NCBI GenBank assembly: GCA_024741835.1
Contig: JAENRP010000022.1
Coordinates: 62,001-126,000 of the forward strand
DNA from: Diplocarpon mali
Lineage: Eukaryota > Ascomycota > Leotiomycetes > Helotiales > Drepanopezizaceae
Direction: 5' to 3'
DNA length: 64,000 nt
The translations under genes were made by a program, and so were the position numbers. Positions 35,440-46,786 of the stretch are shown here, one piece after another (the first letter of the stretch is position 1; each line of letters opens with the position of its first letter). Under the pieces are notes generated by a model. It worked only from the letters and a program-made list of their open reading frames with translations. It was not told the origin of the DNA and made no database searches.

Positions 35440-38400
35440 CTATCCCTTCTGAATGAATTGAAAAAGAACATGCTTTGCCCTCTCCCGTACATTCAACTCG
35501 GGATCTTGCTGCAGCATCTCGATTTTGGCTAGGAAGCCAAGTTTCTCCAGCTCGCTGACGCGCTGTGCACAAGCCCCTCCGTCATGGTGGTCGTCCACCC
35601 ATGTGAGATTGGTGGCCAGCCAACAAACGGCAAGTCGAACCTCGATGTTTGGGTGGTTGAACTGTGGGACAAACAGCTTTAGCAGCTCCGTCTGTGCTAT
35701 GATCAACTGTCGATGGCGAGGAATGCTCGCGGCCATGTGGACAAGAATGTAGCAAACGGCAATAATGATCTGTGGTTGAGGAGGAAGAATTTTACGCTCA
35801 GTGTTGGAAGAGCCGCGAATGTATGGGTTGATCAGCTTTGGCTTGAGCTTCGAAGCAAGAATGTCGAAAACTCTGTCCTGGCCCAGAGCGTCAAACAGGA
35901 AGTCTATCATCTCTGTGGTCTCAGCAGTTCCCCCCTGGCCGCCGCCTCCGATGAGATTTCGAATGAAATCTAAACCCTGCTCTTGCACAGCGATATCGTC
36001 TTTTCGTGCTCTCCTGGCTGGGTTGGTTTCGGCTTCTCGCAGAGCTGCAAGCCGAGACTCAGCCTGCTGAACAGATTTACTCCGGCTGCTAGGCCTCGAG
36101 TTGGGACGGACATGGCAGCCCGCAAACGCCGCATCTACTTGCTCCTCAAATTGATCCATCGTTACGTCCTCGTCCATTCTATCGCTCCCAGGGCTCTCCG
36201 TTTCTTTCCTCTCTCTCGAACTGAGTAGTGCCTCATCTTCGGTATCATCGCAGATCAGGTGCACCAGCCAGCCTTGTCCTAGCTCTTCCAGACACTGCCT
36301 CTTCATATCATTGTTCACACCATGCACGAAATGCTTCAGGGCCCAGAGAGCATTTAGACGTAGCTTCGCATTCATGGAGTGGGCGTGCTCGCAGAGGATC
36401 TTCAGAACACCTGCTTCCGACATAGGCTTGCAGTCTGTTAGCTAGTGATTACATTTATCTAGAGTCAATCAATCGAAACTGACCTCGCGCATCGGGCTAA
36501 CATCAGTAAGCAGATTACAGATGGTGGCTGTTGCAGCAATTTGCACTTCAATATTCGGATTTTGAAGAAGACGGAAAATGGGATCAGCTACCCCGTTGTC
36601 TATCAAAGTAGTCCGGAGGACACTGACTGAGCGAGACAGGGCGCGAACAGCACCGCAAGCGGCGATGAGTACCTCCACGGGATTCGTGCCATATTCCCCC
36701 TTGACTTCTATGTCGCCAAATTCTTCATTTGACTTTTCAGGCTTCCTCTTAGCCTTCGCGGAAGGCTTGCGAGGATTGATGCTCATCGAGGATACTATAT
36801 AGGGCATTATGCCTTGATCTATGATAGCCTTCCTATACTCGTCTTTAAAAGGCACAAGTGCTGCGATGGCCTTCAATACACTCTCTCGAACATTGATTCT
36901 ATGAAGCAAAAGAGGGTTCAGGCCCTCGCAGCTTGGCCGTGACGATTGAGCATTCACAACATCTCCGTTGTGGTCTTCATTGGGAGACCAGGAGCGAGAG
37001 CCAACGGACTCCAAGACCGGATCGTAGGAAACCTTCAGCAACTTGGAGAGCTTGTTGACTACACCGGCATCAAAGGCTGCCTTTTGCAGATATTCGCTGT
37101 CAGTGATGAGCATAGCAAGAATTGCAGGAGCTCGTTCCTTTACTGTTCGATTCAGTGATATGACCTCTTCGTCCTCAAGGATATCGTTGCCAGCTAACGG
37201 AAGATGATCTTCGCCAAGCATTTGAACCAAGAGAGGTATCACCAGTAACCCAAGAGCAGTTTCCCTAGTCTTGTTAGTCAGGCCAGCCCGATATAGAACG
37301 GTCAAGACTGAAGCAGCCACCAGCCGCTCCAACCCAGCCCGTGACTTGAGCAGGAGGATGAGATAGGCAATGAGAGGGCTTTCAGGCTCTTCTGAGTCCA
37401 CCGCTGATAGCCCGTGAGTTGCCAACCCAGAATCTAGGCTCGAAGATTCCCAGCTTGGAAGGGCAGAGGCATTATTTTTGGACCCTGAACGCCCGTTCAG
37501 AGGCAGATCTTGGCTCGAGTTGGAGGTTCCAAGTGGGGGAAATGCGGAGGCTTGGGCGCTCGTGTTCTTCGGTTGTTGCAGAGGGAAAAATGGAAGCAGG
37601 TAGTCCACTGCATTGAGCTGACTCTGACGTACGCTCAGGCCTGCAGCATTGAATGTATTCCAAGCTGCGCGAGCATTATGGCTAGCACCGAGCTCAAATG
37701 GTTGGGCCAGCGGAAAGATTGCCAAAATGGATGGAGAATAGAGCAACTGTGATGCCCTGTACTTGGAGTTAACAATGATAACTGCAATAGCCTCCAAAAT
37801 GACAGAAAGCTTGGCATTTGGTGGAGCTGCCTCCGGAAAGAACTCCTGTAGACCCTCTTTTTGAGAGTGGATCTCTGCACCAGGTATTACAAGTCCTTCA
37901 GCCACAACGAAGCTTGCTAGTTTAGTAGCAAGGGCGTCGAGAACCCCATTGTTGGCGAGACTTTGTTGATGGCGCTCCTCCCGGCATAGTCGACTTATTA
38001 GAGACGCCGCAATTGTGATCTGGGTCTGAACAAGCGACGATGGAGAAGACTGCGATAGTATTCGGTAAAGAGAATTCAAGTTCTGGCGAGAGAAAAGACC
38101 CTCCGCTATTGTACTTGTATTGAAACTGTGTGTATGGGAAGCACGAGCCGCCGAATCTGCAAGGTTCGATAAGGCGCGGAGAGAGGCCAGTACCAGCTGA
38201 GAGGAATTACTCGATGGGCAAAGGTTGGAGAGTATTGCTGGCAAAGAAGAGGCAGACGCCAGAGGCGCAAGAAATGGCGGGCCACCTGTAGAAAGTTAGC
38301 ATGGAGCCTCCGAGAAAGTGAAATAGTCAATACCCATGGCAACACTTGCAAGAACCTGTAGCCCTTGCAATCTCAGCAGCTCCTCCTCAAGTAACGGCCT

Positions 38401-38616
38401 TGATGTAAAGATATGGTCGTTTGCTTTCCCATCCTGCCTGTTTCCTTTCTGGTTAAAGGTCAAGCGGACCAGAGGCTCCAATATGCCCTCTCTCACAGCT
38501 GATTCCTTCTTCGACGGATGCCCAACTATGTCATTCTTCAAAGCCCTCAACAAGACTATCTGCTCCGCTGGGGTTCTTGCATTTTGAATCTGTGCAACCA
38601 TGGGCTGTCTGGCCAT
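35440..38616 (-). CDS. Armadillo-repeat GID/CTLH E3 ligase subunit (Vid28/Gid5/ARMC8 homologue)
   Basis: Exons 38616-38334, 38285-36484 and 36426-35440, with introns of 48 and 57 bp, give 1023 residues of alpha-helical ARM repeats. The C-terminal part is most diagnostic: LRLNALWALKHFVHGVNND, LIICDDTE-like acidic linker, IEVRLAVCWLATNLTW and LNVRERAKHVLFQFIQKG match ARMC8/Vid28. In yeast this subunit links substrate receptors to the GID ubiquitin ligase that degrades gluconeogenic enzymes. A charged, disordered insertion (about residues 770-830) interrupts the repeats. The start is set at MARQPMVAQIQNARTPAEQI because upstream in-frame sequence is low quality. The third acceptor was chosen to keep PMREP-MSEAGVLKILCEHA in frame and is the least certain junction. 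Confidence 0.85.
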
Positions 38617-39362
38617 GACGAAGGCGTTATTGATGTGCAGACTTGCTTCACACAAGCAAGCATTCGGGTTCGGAGATCGGCGGGAGTTGTAAAAGTGGCA
38701 ACAACAAGAGGGTGCCTGAGATGTGCCAAAAACCCTGCGGATGGCACAATATAAATCCTTGGTATGTATGCTTGAAAATGAGATGGCGTGCAAAGATGCA
38801 GGACACAGAGTAACTAGAGTCGATCTCAAGGTGTAGACTTTCGGCTACAAATGCATTCATCTGTCAGCCTTGTCAACAACAGGGGAACAGCATTGGCATT
38901 GACAGCACGAGGCATAACATACTTCACTTTACCACGCTCCTAAAAACTCTTAATGGGCCAGATATGTAGATTCGCTCAAGCAGATGTGGCGGATCCGGGT
39001 CCTCGAATCACTCAGCCTACTGTATCTACATAGGTACATACCAGGAGCATCGAGCCAGAGCGAGCGAGTAAATTTTCTTGTTCAGCGCTACCCTTGGCCA
39101 CTTCTCCCTGATCAAAGAATCTGATCCGCCAACAACATTTTGTATCAGATATTGCAAAGCCAAAGTATCTCTTCTCTTCGTTTCTATCTGCTCTGCCCGC
39201 AAAGACAGGATTATCGAGAGGACGCCCATCAGACAGGCTTATCCTATCCCATACCCCACTCTCGCCGCTTCGAGTTGGGGCAGGTTCAACTAAATACAAG
39301 TCAATTCAGTTGCGCTGGTGGATCCCAGATGCCGGGCCTACGATGAGTTCCTTCTCAAGACC
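38617..39362. other. Divergent promoter region, GID5-like / PHO80-like
   Basis: 746 bp shared upstream region. Open frames into it from both sides start at non-ATG codons or lack conserved content. No element claimed. Confidence 0.5.
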
Positions 39363-40540
39363 ATGTTGAAGCCATTGCCACAACACAGAGAGTCTCCAGC
39401 CTCTTCGCCTATTTTTCATTATGCGCCTTCATCGAATTCACTGCCATCGTCACCTCTGTCAAGAAGGAACTCAAAGTCCAAAGCCTCTTTCACATATCGA
39501 ACTCTATCACAACGAGCGCATGTGCAATATGTTGACGCTGGCACCCAGTGGAGTCCCATCATGAACTCGACGTCAGAGGAGTCGGTTGATCAACCTAAAC
39601 CTGTGAAGACTGAGCTGCAGGACGAGGAGATCACTTCATCTGTTGTCCGCACATCAGCGCCGTCCTCCCCGACAAAACCTGCTTTGCAACCTGAATCTCC
39701 TGGATTGAAGCGGCGACAGTCTCAAGGCACTGGCTCCTCGATACCTGTTACCACTCAGACGATCCGCACAAAACGGCCCCGGTCAGATCAGGAACCCAAG
39801 GTTCTGCCTCTCAAATATGAATTATGCGCCGTGGAGGATGTAGTTATTCTCATAGCAAATATGATACAAGAGCTCATACAGCAAAACGATACACTTCCAC
39901 TTCGCAACGGAGTACTCACCAGGTTCCACTCAAGGTCAGAGGCCTTCGAATGTAAATGAAAACAGCGTACTGACGAACTTGCAGAACCCCACCTGGAATA
40001 TCCGTGCTTGATTATCTACAGCGGCTTGCGAAGCATGCAACCCTGACGCCTCCTCTACTTCTCTCCATGGTCTACTACATCGATCGGCTTTGCCTACTAT
40101 ACCCGGCTTTCACAGTGACAACACTCACTGTTCATCGATTTCTAATAACGGCAGCAACTGTGGCTGCGAAGGGTTTGTCAGATTCGTTCTGGAATAATGC
40201 TACATATGCCAGAGTGGGAGGCATTAAGCTTGCAGAATTAGGGATGCTAGAACTGGATTTTTTGTACCGGGTCGATTGGAGAATCGTCCCGAATCCCGAG
40301 GCTCTTGTGGAATACTATCATGGGTTAGTCGAGCGCTCTGCAGGTTATGTCATAGAGAGCGAATCGAGCTCTACAGACGAGGATGGCGAAGAAGATGACG
40401 ACAGTAACGACCCAGAGATTTCCAGTCCAGAAGATAAAGCCGAGGCTCCGACGGAGAATACGACAGATACGAAATGGAAAGCATGGATGGATGATGTTTC
40501 AACGAAGAAAGATGGAGCTGGCGAGGCACAGTTTCCATGA
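39363..40540 (+). CDS. PHO80/PREG-type cyclin
   Basis: Exons 39363-39934 and 39985-40540, with a 50-bp intron, give 375 residues. A disordered Ser/Pro-rich N-terminus precedes a cyclin box (about 150-300). It has YELCAVEDVVILIANMIQEL, FHSRTPPGISVLDYLQRL, PPLLLSMVYYIDRLC and FLITAATVAAKGLSDSFWNN, then KLAELGMLELDFLYRVDWRI. An acidic tail of about 55 residues closes it. Cyclins of this type bind a Pho85-like CDK; PHO80/PREG restrains the phosphate-starvation activator PHO4/NUC-1. Other Pho85 cyclins share the fold, so the phosphate role is likely rather than proven. The open frame begins upstream at a GTG; the first ATG is 39363. Confidence 0.88.
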
Positions 40541-40989
40541 GCAATAGGTCGAGGTTGATACCCACTTCATTTTCTTGGCATTTCTGTAGGGGAGAGGCGT
40601 AACGGCTGGCAAATATGGATTGTGGATACTTTCGAGGATACCCAAGAAGTTTTAGCAATCGTATGGGCTCCAAGATCATGGTTGAAACGAGGGTTGAACC
40701 AGGGTACACCAGGACGGTTGGTCTTGTTCAATGGCACATTGTTGTAGAAAAAAATTGGTTCATGCTTATGATTCAGATGATACCAATGAAGTTTTCAGAA
40801 AACAGACCAGTATCTGCAGTGATAAATTTTGCCTGTTTTTAGGTTTTTCATCAGGTACTCGCGAGAATACGTGTAGCTCAGCCTTGCGAAAGCCTGAAAG
40901 TCGATTCGAAAATCTGACGAGGCCTCGACCGGACGTCGCCAAATCAACAATTGTCCAATTATCACCTTTCTCAATCAAATTACTTCAAA
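40541..40989. other. Intergenic PHO80-like / EMC10-like
   Basis: Short spacer between two plus-strand genes; nothing notable seen. Confidence 0.5.
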
Positions 40990-41638
40990 ATGAGGATCCT
41001 CGCCGCAATCGCCGCTTTATGCGGCTTAGTATTGTCTGTAGCGGCTGAATCTGAGTTGATAGGCAGCACAGCCGTCTACATTCAGCCTCTCACCTCTTCA
41101 TCCTCCCCCCTCCAACTCGCCGAGATCAAGTTCAATCCCTCCACTTTCTCTTCTGAGATTCTCTCTTACGAATCCCCGGAACTTCCTGAGAACTCCAAGC
41201 TTCTGCGAGTCGGCATCTATGACCCCTCTACCGCGACGTGGAAGTCCTCGACTTCGACAACCTCCGCAGAGAACTTCGCGAAGGGCTATTCGCCCACGAT
41301 AGTCCTGAATTTGGATACGCAGGGTGCTATGATTGGTGTTAGCTGTAAAAGCAGCTTGATCGATGCCGGGCAGACGAGGGATTTCGGACCCAGGGTTAAG
41401 GTTGTGGGTATGAGGGAGGGGAAGAAGCCGGAGCTGAATAGGCCGGTGGTGTTGAGTCCTGAGGGAAAGATTGCTGAGCCAGAAGTTGAGAAGACATTAT
41501 TTCAGCGGTTCTGGTGGGGTATGTATTCTCTCTATTCAGTTGCTTTGGGGTTTATTAGCGAGAAGTCTACTAACGAGAGAGATAGTTGGTCTGGCTGTCT
41601 TAATGTTACTTATGACTGCTGGAGGTGGAGGGGAATAG
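40990..41638 (+). CDS. EMC10-like ER membrane protein complex subunit
   Basis: Exons 40990-41518 and 41586-41638 encode 193 residues. A signal peptide (about 1-20) is followed by a lumenal domain with YIQPLTSSSSPLQLAEIKF, LRVGIYDPSTATWKSS and VVLSPEGKIAEPEVEKTLFQ. A C-terminal membrane helix comes from the tiny second exon (VGLAVLMLLMTAGGGGE). This layout and the DAGQTRDFGPRV and LNRPVVLSPEGK stretches match what I recall of fungal EMC10/SOP4-like proteins, part of the insertase for tail-anchored and multipass proteins. Unspliced, the frame runs on to 41673 with a different, charged end and would lose the membrane anchor. ER type-I topology is well supported; the EMC10 name less so. Confidence 0.72.
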
Positions 41639-42240
41639 GTATGGACTTGTATTCTATGAGTCGTAATGAATAGTAAACAGTAACGGGTCAGTTTCTGCAA
41701 GTGTTGATAGTGCCTACTATCTGCGAGCTCAGATGACAGTCATTACGTACACTGTATTAGACCTGGTCAGTTGTCATTTTCATATTATGCATTTTTTTTA
41801 CGAACAGGCTACCCTTCAAACGCGTGTAGGCTATATCACTCTAATATAGACTGTCAAAACATGATCTGTCTTGCCATACGCTGCTCCCATTGGGTTGACC
41901 ACTTTTCATTTCTGTCTTGCCTTGCAGTACAGTCAGTTCTCCGCGCATGGAAAGCTTCAAGGCACATGAAGTTAAGAAATTGCCCAGGCAGGAGAGGTCT
42001 CTATCTTGTTGGCGAGACATAATGGAGCACTTTCCCTTTGTACTCCTCTTCCTCGGATTCAACAGTTCTGTCAACAATTGCTATTGATGCCTTCAGTCCT
42101 CAGCTTGGCTTTTGATATATAAAATTCAGTGATACGATCGCAAGGAGAAGTACAGTGCACCATTCTCCCAAGCAGGTTAAATTCTCTCACAGTTTTTTGT
42201 TGATTGTGTTCGAGAAAATAACAGATCGAAAGACTGAGCC
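41639..42240. other. Intergenic EMC10-like / unrecognised gene
   Basis: No supported gene or element. Confidence 0.5.
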
Positions 42241-43480
42241 ATGTCTTCAGAAGAAGGGACATTTAAGCTGTACGTACCTTCCTCAGCTGAAACTTTGATA
42301 TCACTACCAATACAGAAGCCTCTTTTCCTTGCTCTACCACGAGCAGCATCTCTACCAAGGGCTACCAAAATTTCTCAGTATAGTATACTCGGAAAAAACC
42401 AATATCATTCGCTCTCATTGCTCTCTCAACGTACTGCCCTCTCCATATTACTTGAGTCCAGGCATCGAGATTCCCTTCTGCCGTCCTAGTCTTTTTCAGT
42501 AAGCTCACCAGCTATTCTCGAGATGTTTACTGATCTGAAGACCGTAGACGTGATTGGAACATGGATGCCGCTGTCACAGCGTTCAATGCGCTGACACGAG
42601 TGCCAGAGCTGCCTGAAATACAGATTGGAACGGTTAAAATAGAGCCGGGTCTAAACCAAGTAAGTTGCCAAAGTGTTCTGCTACATATGATTTTCAATTC
42701 TTGTAGATTGGACCTGAACCCAAAGACACAAGTTCTGAGCTTAGCATGCATTACAGTGGCACTTCTCTCTCCGTACTTTAGGCGCTTGCGAACCACCTGT
42801 TACTATGCTTCTCCTCACACACTCCGCGAGTCAGCTCGTACACGCACAATTATTACTACCAAATTCTCAAGAGTCGGCAACAACAGCCTCGTCCTCCGGC
42901 TCCAGCAAGGCAGAGTTGGCTATCGACCTTCTTTTGAGTTCTTTTATTGGCGGACTTTACGTCAGTACTAGTACGTTAGCTCTGCTACCATCACACGACA
43001 TACCTCGCGATAAAATCCGAAACATGGAGATTCTCTTTACACACTATGCTAAAATTTTTAGTAGAAGGAGGGCATATGGAGCTTGAGTCGAAGTTCCTTT
43101 GGCTTCCAAAAGTTGCTCCTTGGTCTTGGAGCTGTGACAACGAGATGCATGCGGTAGATATTGCAGGGAAGCTGAAGGCATTAGGGATAATCGATGCATT
43201 GTGTGCCATACAGGTTGAGTCTCCCGAAGATGCTGAGTTCTCTCGGCGTACTTGGCTTACAATGTCGGATCGCATGATCTGGGCCGTATGTACACATCCT
43301 TTCCATGCATTTGCTGTACGGCTGCTCTGTGTCTCGCAAGCCGGTATTCTACGGATCAACGCCAACTTTCAAGTAGTGGCTGCAGAAGCAAGAGGATCCA
43401 ACGATTGGGTTGCAAAGACCAACAACAATTTCTCGAACTCAACTTTCAAGACCCCAATCATTTGTTTTCATGGGCTCTGA
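42241..43480 (+). CDS. Unrecognised protein, tentative five-exon model
   Basis: I do not recognise this gene. A consistent model joins 42241-42269, 42548-42659, 42707-42772, 42835-42970 and 43062-43480 (253 residues, no internal stop). Supports: good donors GTACGT (42270 region and 42971) and GTAAGT (42660), a branch-like GCTAAAA before the acceptor at 43061, and phases that all match. The last exon is the longest open piece and reads protein-like (GGHMELESKFLWLPKVAPWS, HAVDIAGKLKALGIIDALCA). Weak points: the first intron is 278 bp, the third has a poor donor, and a different frame around 43440-43550 also looks coding. Either the true 3' end is spliced differently or the gene is decaying. Confidence 0.4.
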
Positions 43481-44113
43481 AAGGACATGGGCTCGACGCC
43501 GGCTCATTGAATACTCGTTCCGCCGGACATGATCATCTTGAACTGGTATGGTGAGTGGGTGTTTATGGGCAGGAATGTCACCATGGGAGCACCGTCAGGC
43601 GAATGATGCCCTGCAAGATCATTTCGGGATGGTGTTTTCTCATTGTGAAGAGTGAAATTCGGCGGCTTCCAACATTTCACGTGTAGCGTCTCTTTCTTTT
43701 AGCAAACTACTTCCATTGCTGGCCATAAGAGATGTGCTTCCTCAGGCAGCCCCCAGAAACCCATTTAGTTGTTAAGCAATAGTCAAATCTTGAGTTATCT
43801 TGTTAGAGCAAAAAAGGAGTGCTATTGTATACACATTTAACTTTGACAGTTCAGTCGGAGAGAACATTCATTATTGAAGGAACTTGAGCTAATACGAAAT
43901 GTGACACGGGGAGCGGTGGGAATAAAACCAAGCAAGAGCAAGTCTGGTAAGGTAATTAATCTTTTCTTTTCCCCCGACGGGTCGCTTACCCAGCTTGCGC
44001 TAGTGATCACGCGTGTCCTGCTACGCGTGTATTGCATCCAATCCAATCGCATTTTGCATCTTTACTTTCCATCACAAGCAAACTAAACTCTCATCTCAAA
44101 ACCAGATACTAAA
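43481..44113. other. Intergenic upstream of CHZ1
   Basis: May include the real 3' end of the preceding gene (open frame to 43554). A CACGTG lies at 43678-43683. Nothing else claimed. Confidence 0.45.
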
Positions 44114-44566
44114 ATGGCAGACCAATCTGCGCCTGCGAACACTGCCGCCGCTGACAAGGGCAAGGGCAAGGGAGCCGCTGAGCCTGAAGAGCACGATGGC
44201 ATGGATGTTGATAGCTCCAGCGATGAGGATGCTGATGAGGTTGTTGATGAGGTGATTCTCTGCTCTGCTTAGGATAAAGTGCATATTTCGCTAACACATC
44301 TAGCAGAACGAGGCTGGTAGGTACATCTAATCCCCCCCGCACCGTGTTCGCGCCCTGACATCAACACAGCTGAAGAGAATGACGAGGATAACATGGAAAC
44401 CATCGACCCAGGAAACATCATTCCCTCTGGTCGCCGTACTCGCGGAGTCAAGATTGACTTCGCGAAGGCCGACAAGGAGATGGGTCCTGAGAACGACGAG
44501 GATGACTTGGACGACGATTTCAATGCCCCCGAATCGGACGCGGAGATGAAGGACCAACAAAAGTAA
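44114..44566 (+). CDS. CHZ1: Histone H2A.Z-specific chaperone Chz1
   Basis: Small acidic nuclear chaperone that delivers H2A.Z-H2B for exchange. Exons 44114-44251, 44307-44316 and 44370-44566 give 114 residues. The middle exon is 10 nt (13 nt if the acceptor three bases upstream is used; both keep frame). The diagnostic CHZ motif is IDPGNIIPSGRRTRGVKIDF, flanked by acidic stretches (DSSSDEDADEVVDE before; NDEDDLDDDF after). Length and composition are normal for fungal Chz1. Without the microexon the two halves cannot be joined in frame. Confidence 0.92.
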
Positions 44567-45457
44567 AGGCTATCCTCTCGACGGAAAAACTGAGCTGGTT
44601 TCTGTGAGCTGAATCTGCCGGGCTTGCGACTATTGCAGCAGCAACTCAACAACCTTCTCGTTTGCACCTCTGCTCCCAGTTCAGTCATGGCGCCTGCTCG
44701 TTATCAATTTCGACTGGATATTTTTCTTCCACCTTTGTACGCGTGAATAGACGGCACACGTCATTCAACAAAAGTCTCTCTCTTTCTTTCTCACTGCATT
44801 ACGAGGGCAAATGATATGATGATTGGGGGTAGATCCTGCAGGACATACATAAGGACAGTATGGGCTAGGATAGGGTTATCTTGAGCATGCATCTTTTGTA
44901 TCATTCTCTAATCATAAGGGAATTGAGCAGTTAGGTGCGCACACTTAGTTCTTCTCGACCTGGAGAGCCTGAGACCGACAGACAGCTGTCGTCTGACTTA
45001 TGCGGTGTTTCAGCTGTGCTACGATACCAGCTATCCCAGTTGACTTTACTTGAGACTGTTGCACTCGAAATATCCTGAAGCCGGTTATAAATCGATAGGT
45101 GCTTACCTTCTCTTGCTTCATCTCTGTGCGACCTACATTGAGCATAGTGACAATAACCCCCTTGTACTCGACTTATAAAAAGCCATTCGTCCCCTTTCAA
45201 TTCCGACTCCTATACCCCCCTCACAAAACCCATACAAAGAAGCTTGATGCCCCTTGGCGCCGTCGCCGAATCCACAACCAGAAAGACTATCGTCGACCAA
45301 AGGAAAACCGTGGTGGAACACTTCTCCATCGTGACTGGGCTGCCAGGAAACCGAACACATCTCCCAACTCTTTCTTACCCAACTCACGCGCCAGTGCCTG
45401 CATCAAAACTAGAACCTCATCGAAACGAGGCTGTGGTGTTTGGAGTGCAACGAAATA
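44567..45457. other. Intergenic CHZ1 / BET1
   Basis: Includes a TATA box candidate at 45174-45180 about 280 bp before the BET1 ATG. Other open frames lack motifs. Confidence 0.5.
45174..45180 (+). promoter_or_regulatory. TATA box candidate upstream of BET1
   Basis: TATAAAA followed by a C-rich, probably transcribed leader; position about 280 bp from the BET1 ATG. Inference from sequence only. Confidence 0.4.
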
Positions 45458-46460
45458 ATGGCCTCCAGGTAAGTCGATGGTGTTCTTTGCTGTTTTTTCT
45501 ACAATGCATTCTTGTTGCCCCTTCTGGCGCCGTGAAGGAGCTTGACATTGGGATTTTCATCGCGCCTCGCTGCAGTTTCACTTCCCCCATTTCTCTTGCC
45601 CTCTGAAATCTAATTGCGCTCTGCTCTGCTTTACTCTTCGCTGTATAAAGTTCCACCGTCTATGATTGAATGGCAGTGGCTGACCCGTGCTCCACAGCAG
45701 ATTCGGCCCCTCGTCTCTCCATCAGCGCGACCCGCGGAGCGCACTCTTCGAGGGGTATAACGGCGGCCCTGCGGCTGCACCGAATAGCGCGAGGAACGAG
45801 AGTGCTAGCCCGAATCGATATGCGGGGGGCTACGGGTATGGAGGCCCTGTGAATGGGAGCGGGACTGGAGGAGGCCTCGGGGTGGAGAGTCCGGGGTATA
45901 GGCCTGCGACGCCGAATAAGAGGTCTGTGGAAGTTCTACTCGTGAATCTTGAGGCGAGGGGAGGGGGAAGGGGAAGAAAGGAGGGGAGAGGCAAAGAGAG
46001 GAGTTTTGAGATTGGATGGGATGGGGAGGAGACGATAGGGGATGGAGATGGCGGGAAGAAAGGGAGGCATTGGAGAGACTTTGCTGATGAGCGTGATTCG
46101 CAGAGGCCAGTACAGCGACGCCGTGCTCAACGAACTCGAGAGCCAGAATGACGGGCAGGTAGAGGGCATATTGGGCAAAGTGCGGCTCCTGAAAGACGTA
46201 CGCGCCCTCTCCCTCTCCCCCTCTCACACCTCAGCCATGGCTGACGTCCAGTACAGATGACAGTAGCAATCGGCGACGAGATCCGCGATTCCAGCGCCCT
46301 GGCCGAGAAGATGAACGACTCCTTCGACGGCACCAGAGTCAGGCTGCGCGGCACCATGAACCGGATGCTGGTCATGGCTGAGCGGACGGGTGTTGGGTGG
46401 AAGGTATGGTTGGCATTCTTCGCGGCCGTGAGCTTCTTGTTCTTTTGGGTGTGGATATGA
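45458..46460 (+). CDS. BET1: ER-Golgi SNARE Bet1
   Basis: Qc-SNARE of COPII vesicle fusion. Exons 45458-45468, 45698-45922, 46104-46197 and 46257-46460 give 177 residues. The first coding exon is only 11 nt (MAS plus two bases) and joins to SRFGPSSLHQRDPRSALFEG. A Gly/Asn-rich linker precedes the SNARE helix, which is split across exons 3 and 4 (LNELESQNDGQVEGILGKVR, then IGDEIRDSSALAEKMNDSFD). A C-terminal anchor ends in FFAAVSFLFFWVWI. The 180-bp second intron stays open, so an unspliced call reads an unrelated Gly/Arg-rich tail. Convergent with APC15, 326 bp apart. Confidence 0.92.
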
Positions 46461-46786
46461 GGGCTTCTGTGCGGCGCCTTACATCAGGGCGGTGGAGGCC
46501 GTGACGGAGGAGAGAGGGAGTCTTGTGGGACAAGGAAGTGTAGGCTGAGAGGTAGAGGAGGAGGAAGAAGCGGCACGCATTTTATTGGGATGGCTGCATT
46601 GGCGTTGGGGCGAGATTGGCAAGAGAAAAACAGAGAGCTGTATTATATGTTTACAGTGCCGGCTATTGATCAAGCTGACTCTGAAGCTTGGTCATGGAGA
46701 GCGAGTATCGATTTCGGGTACTTGCTGCTCTCTACTCGCATGGCGTGTCTTTCTTGAAGCATGGCTAGCTTCCTGCCGCTGACTTT
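46461..46786. other. 3' spacer between convergent BET1 and APC15
   Basis: Two 3' ends meet in 326 bp; nothing else seen. Confidence 0.5.
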
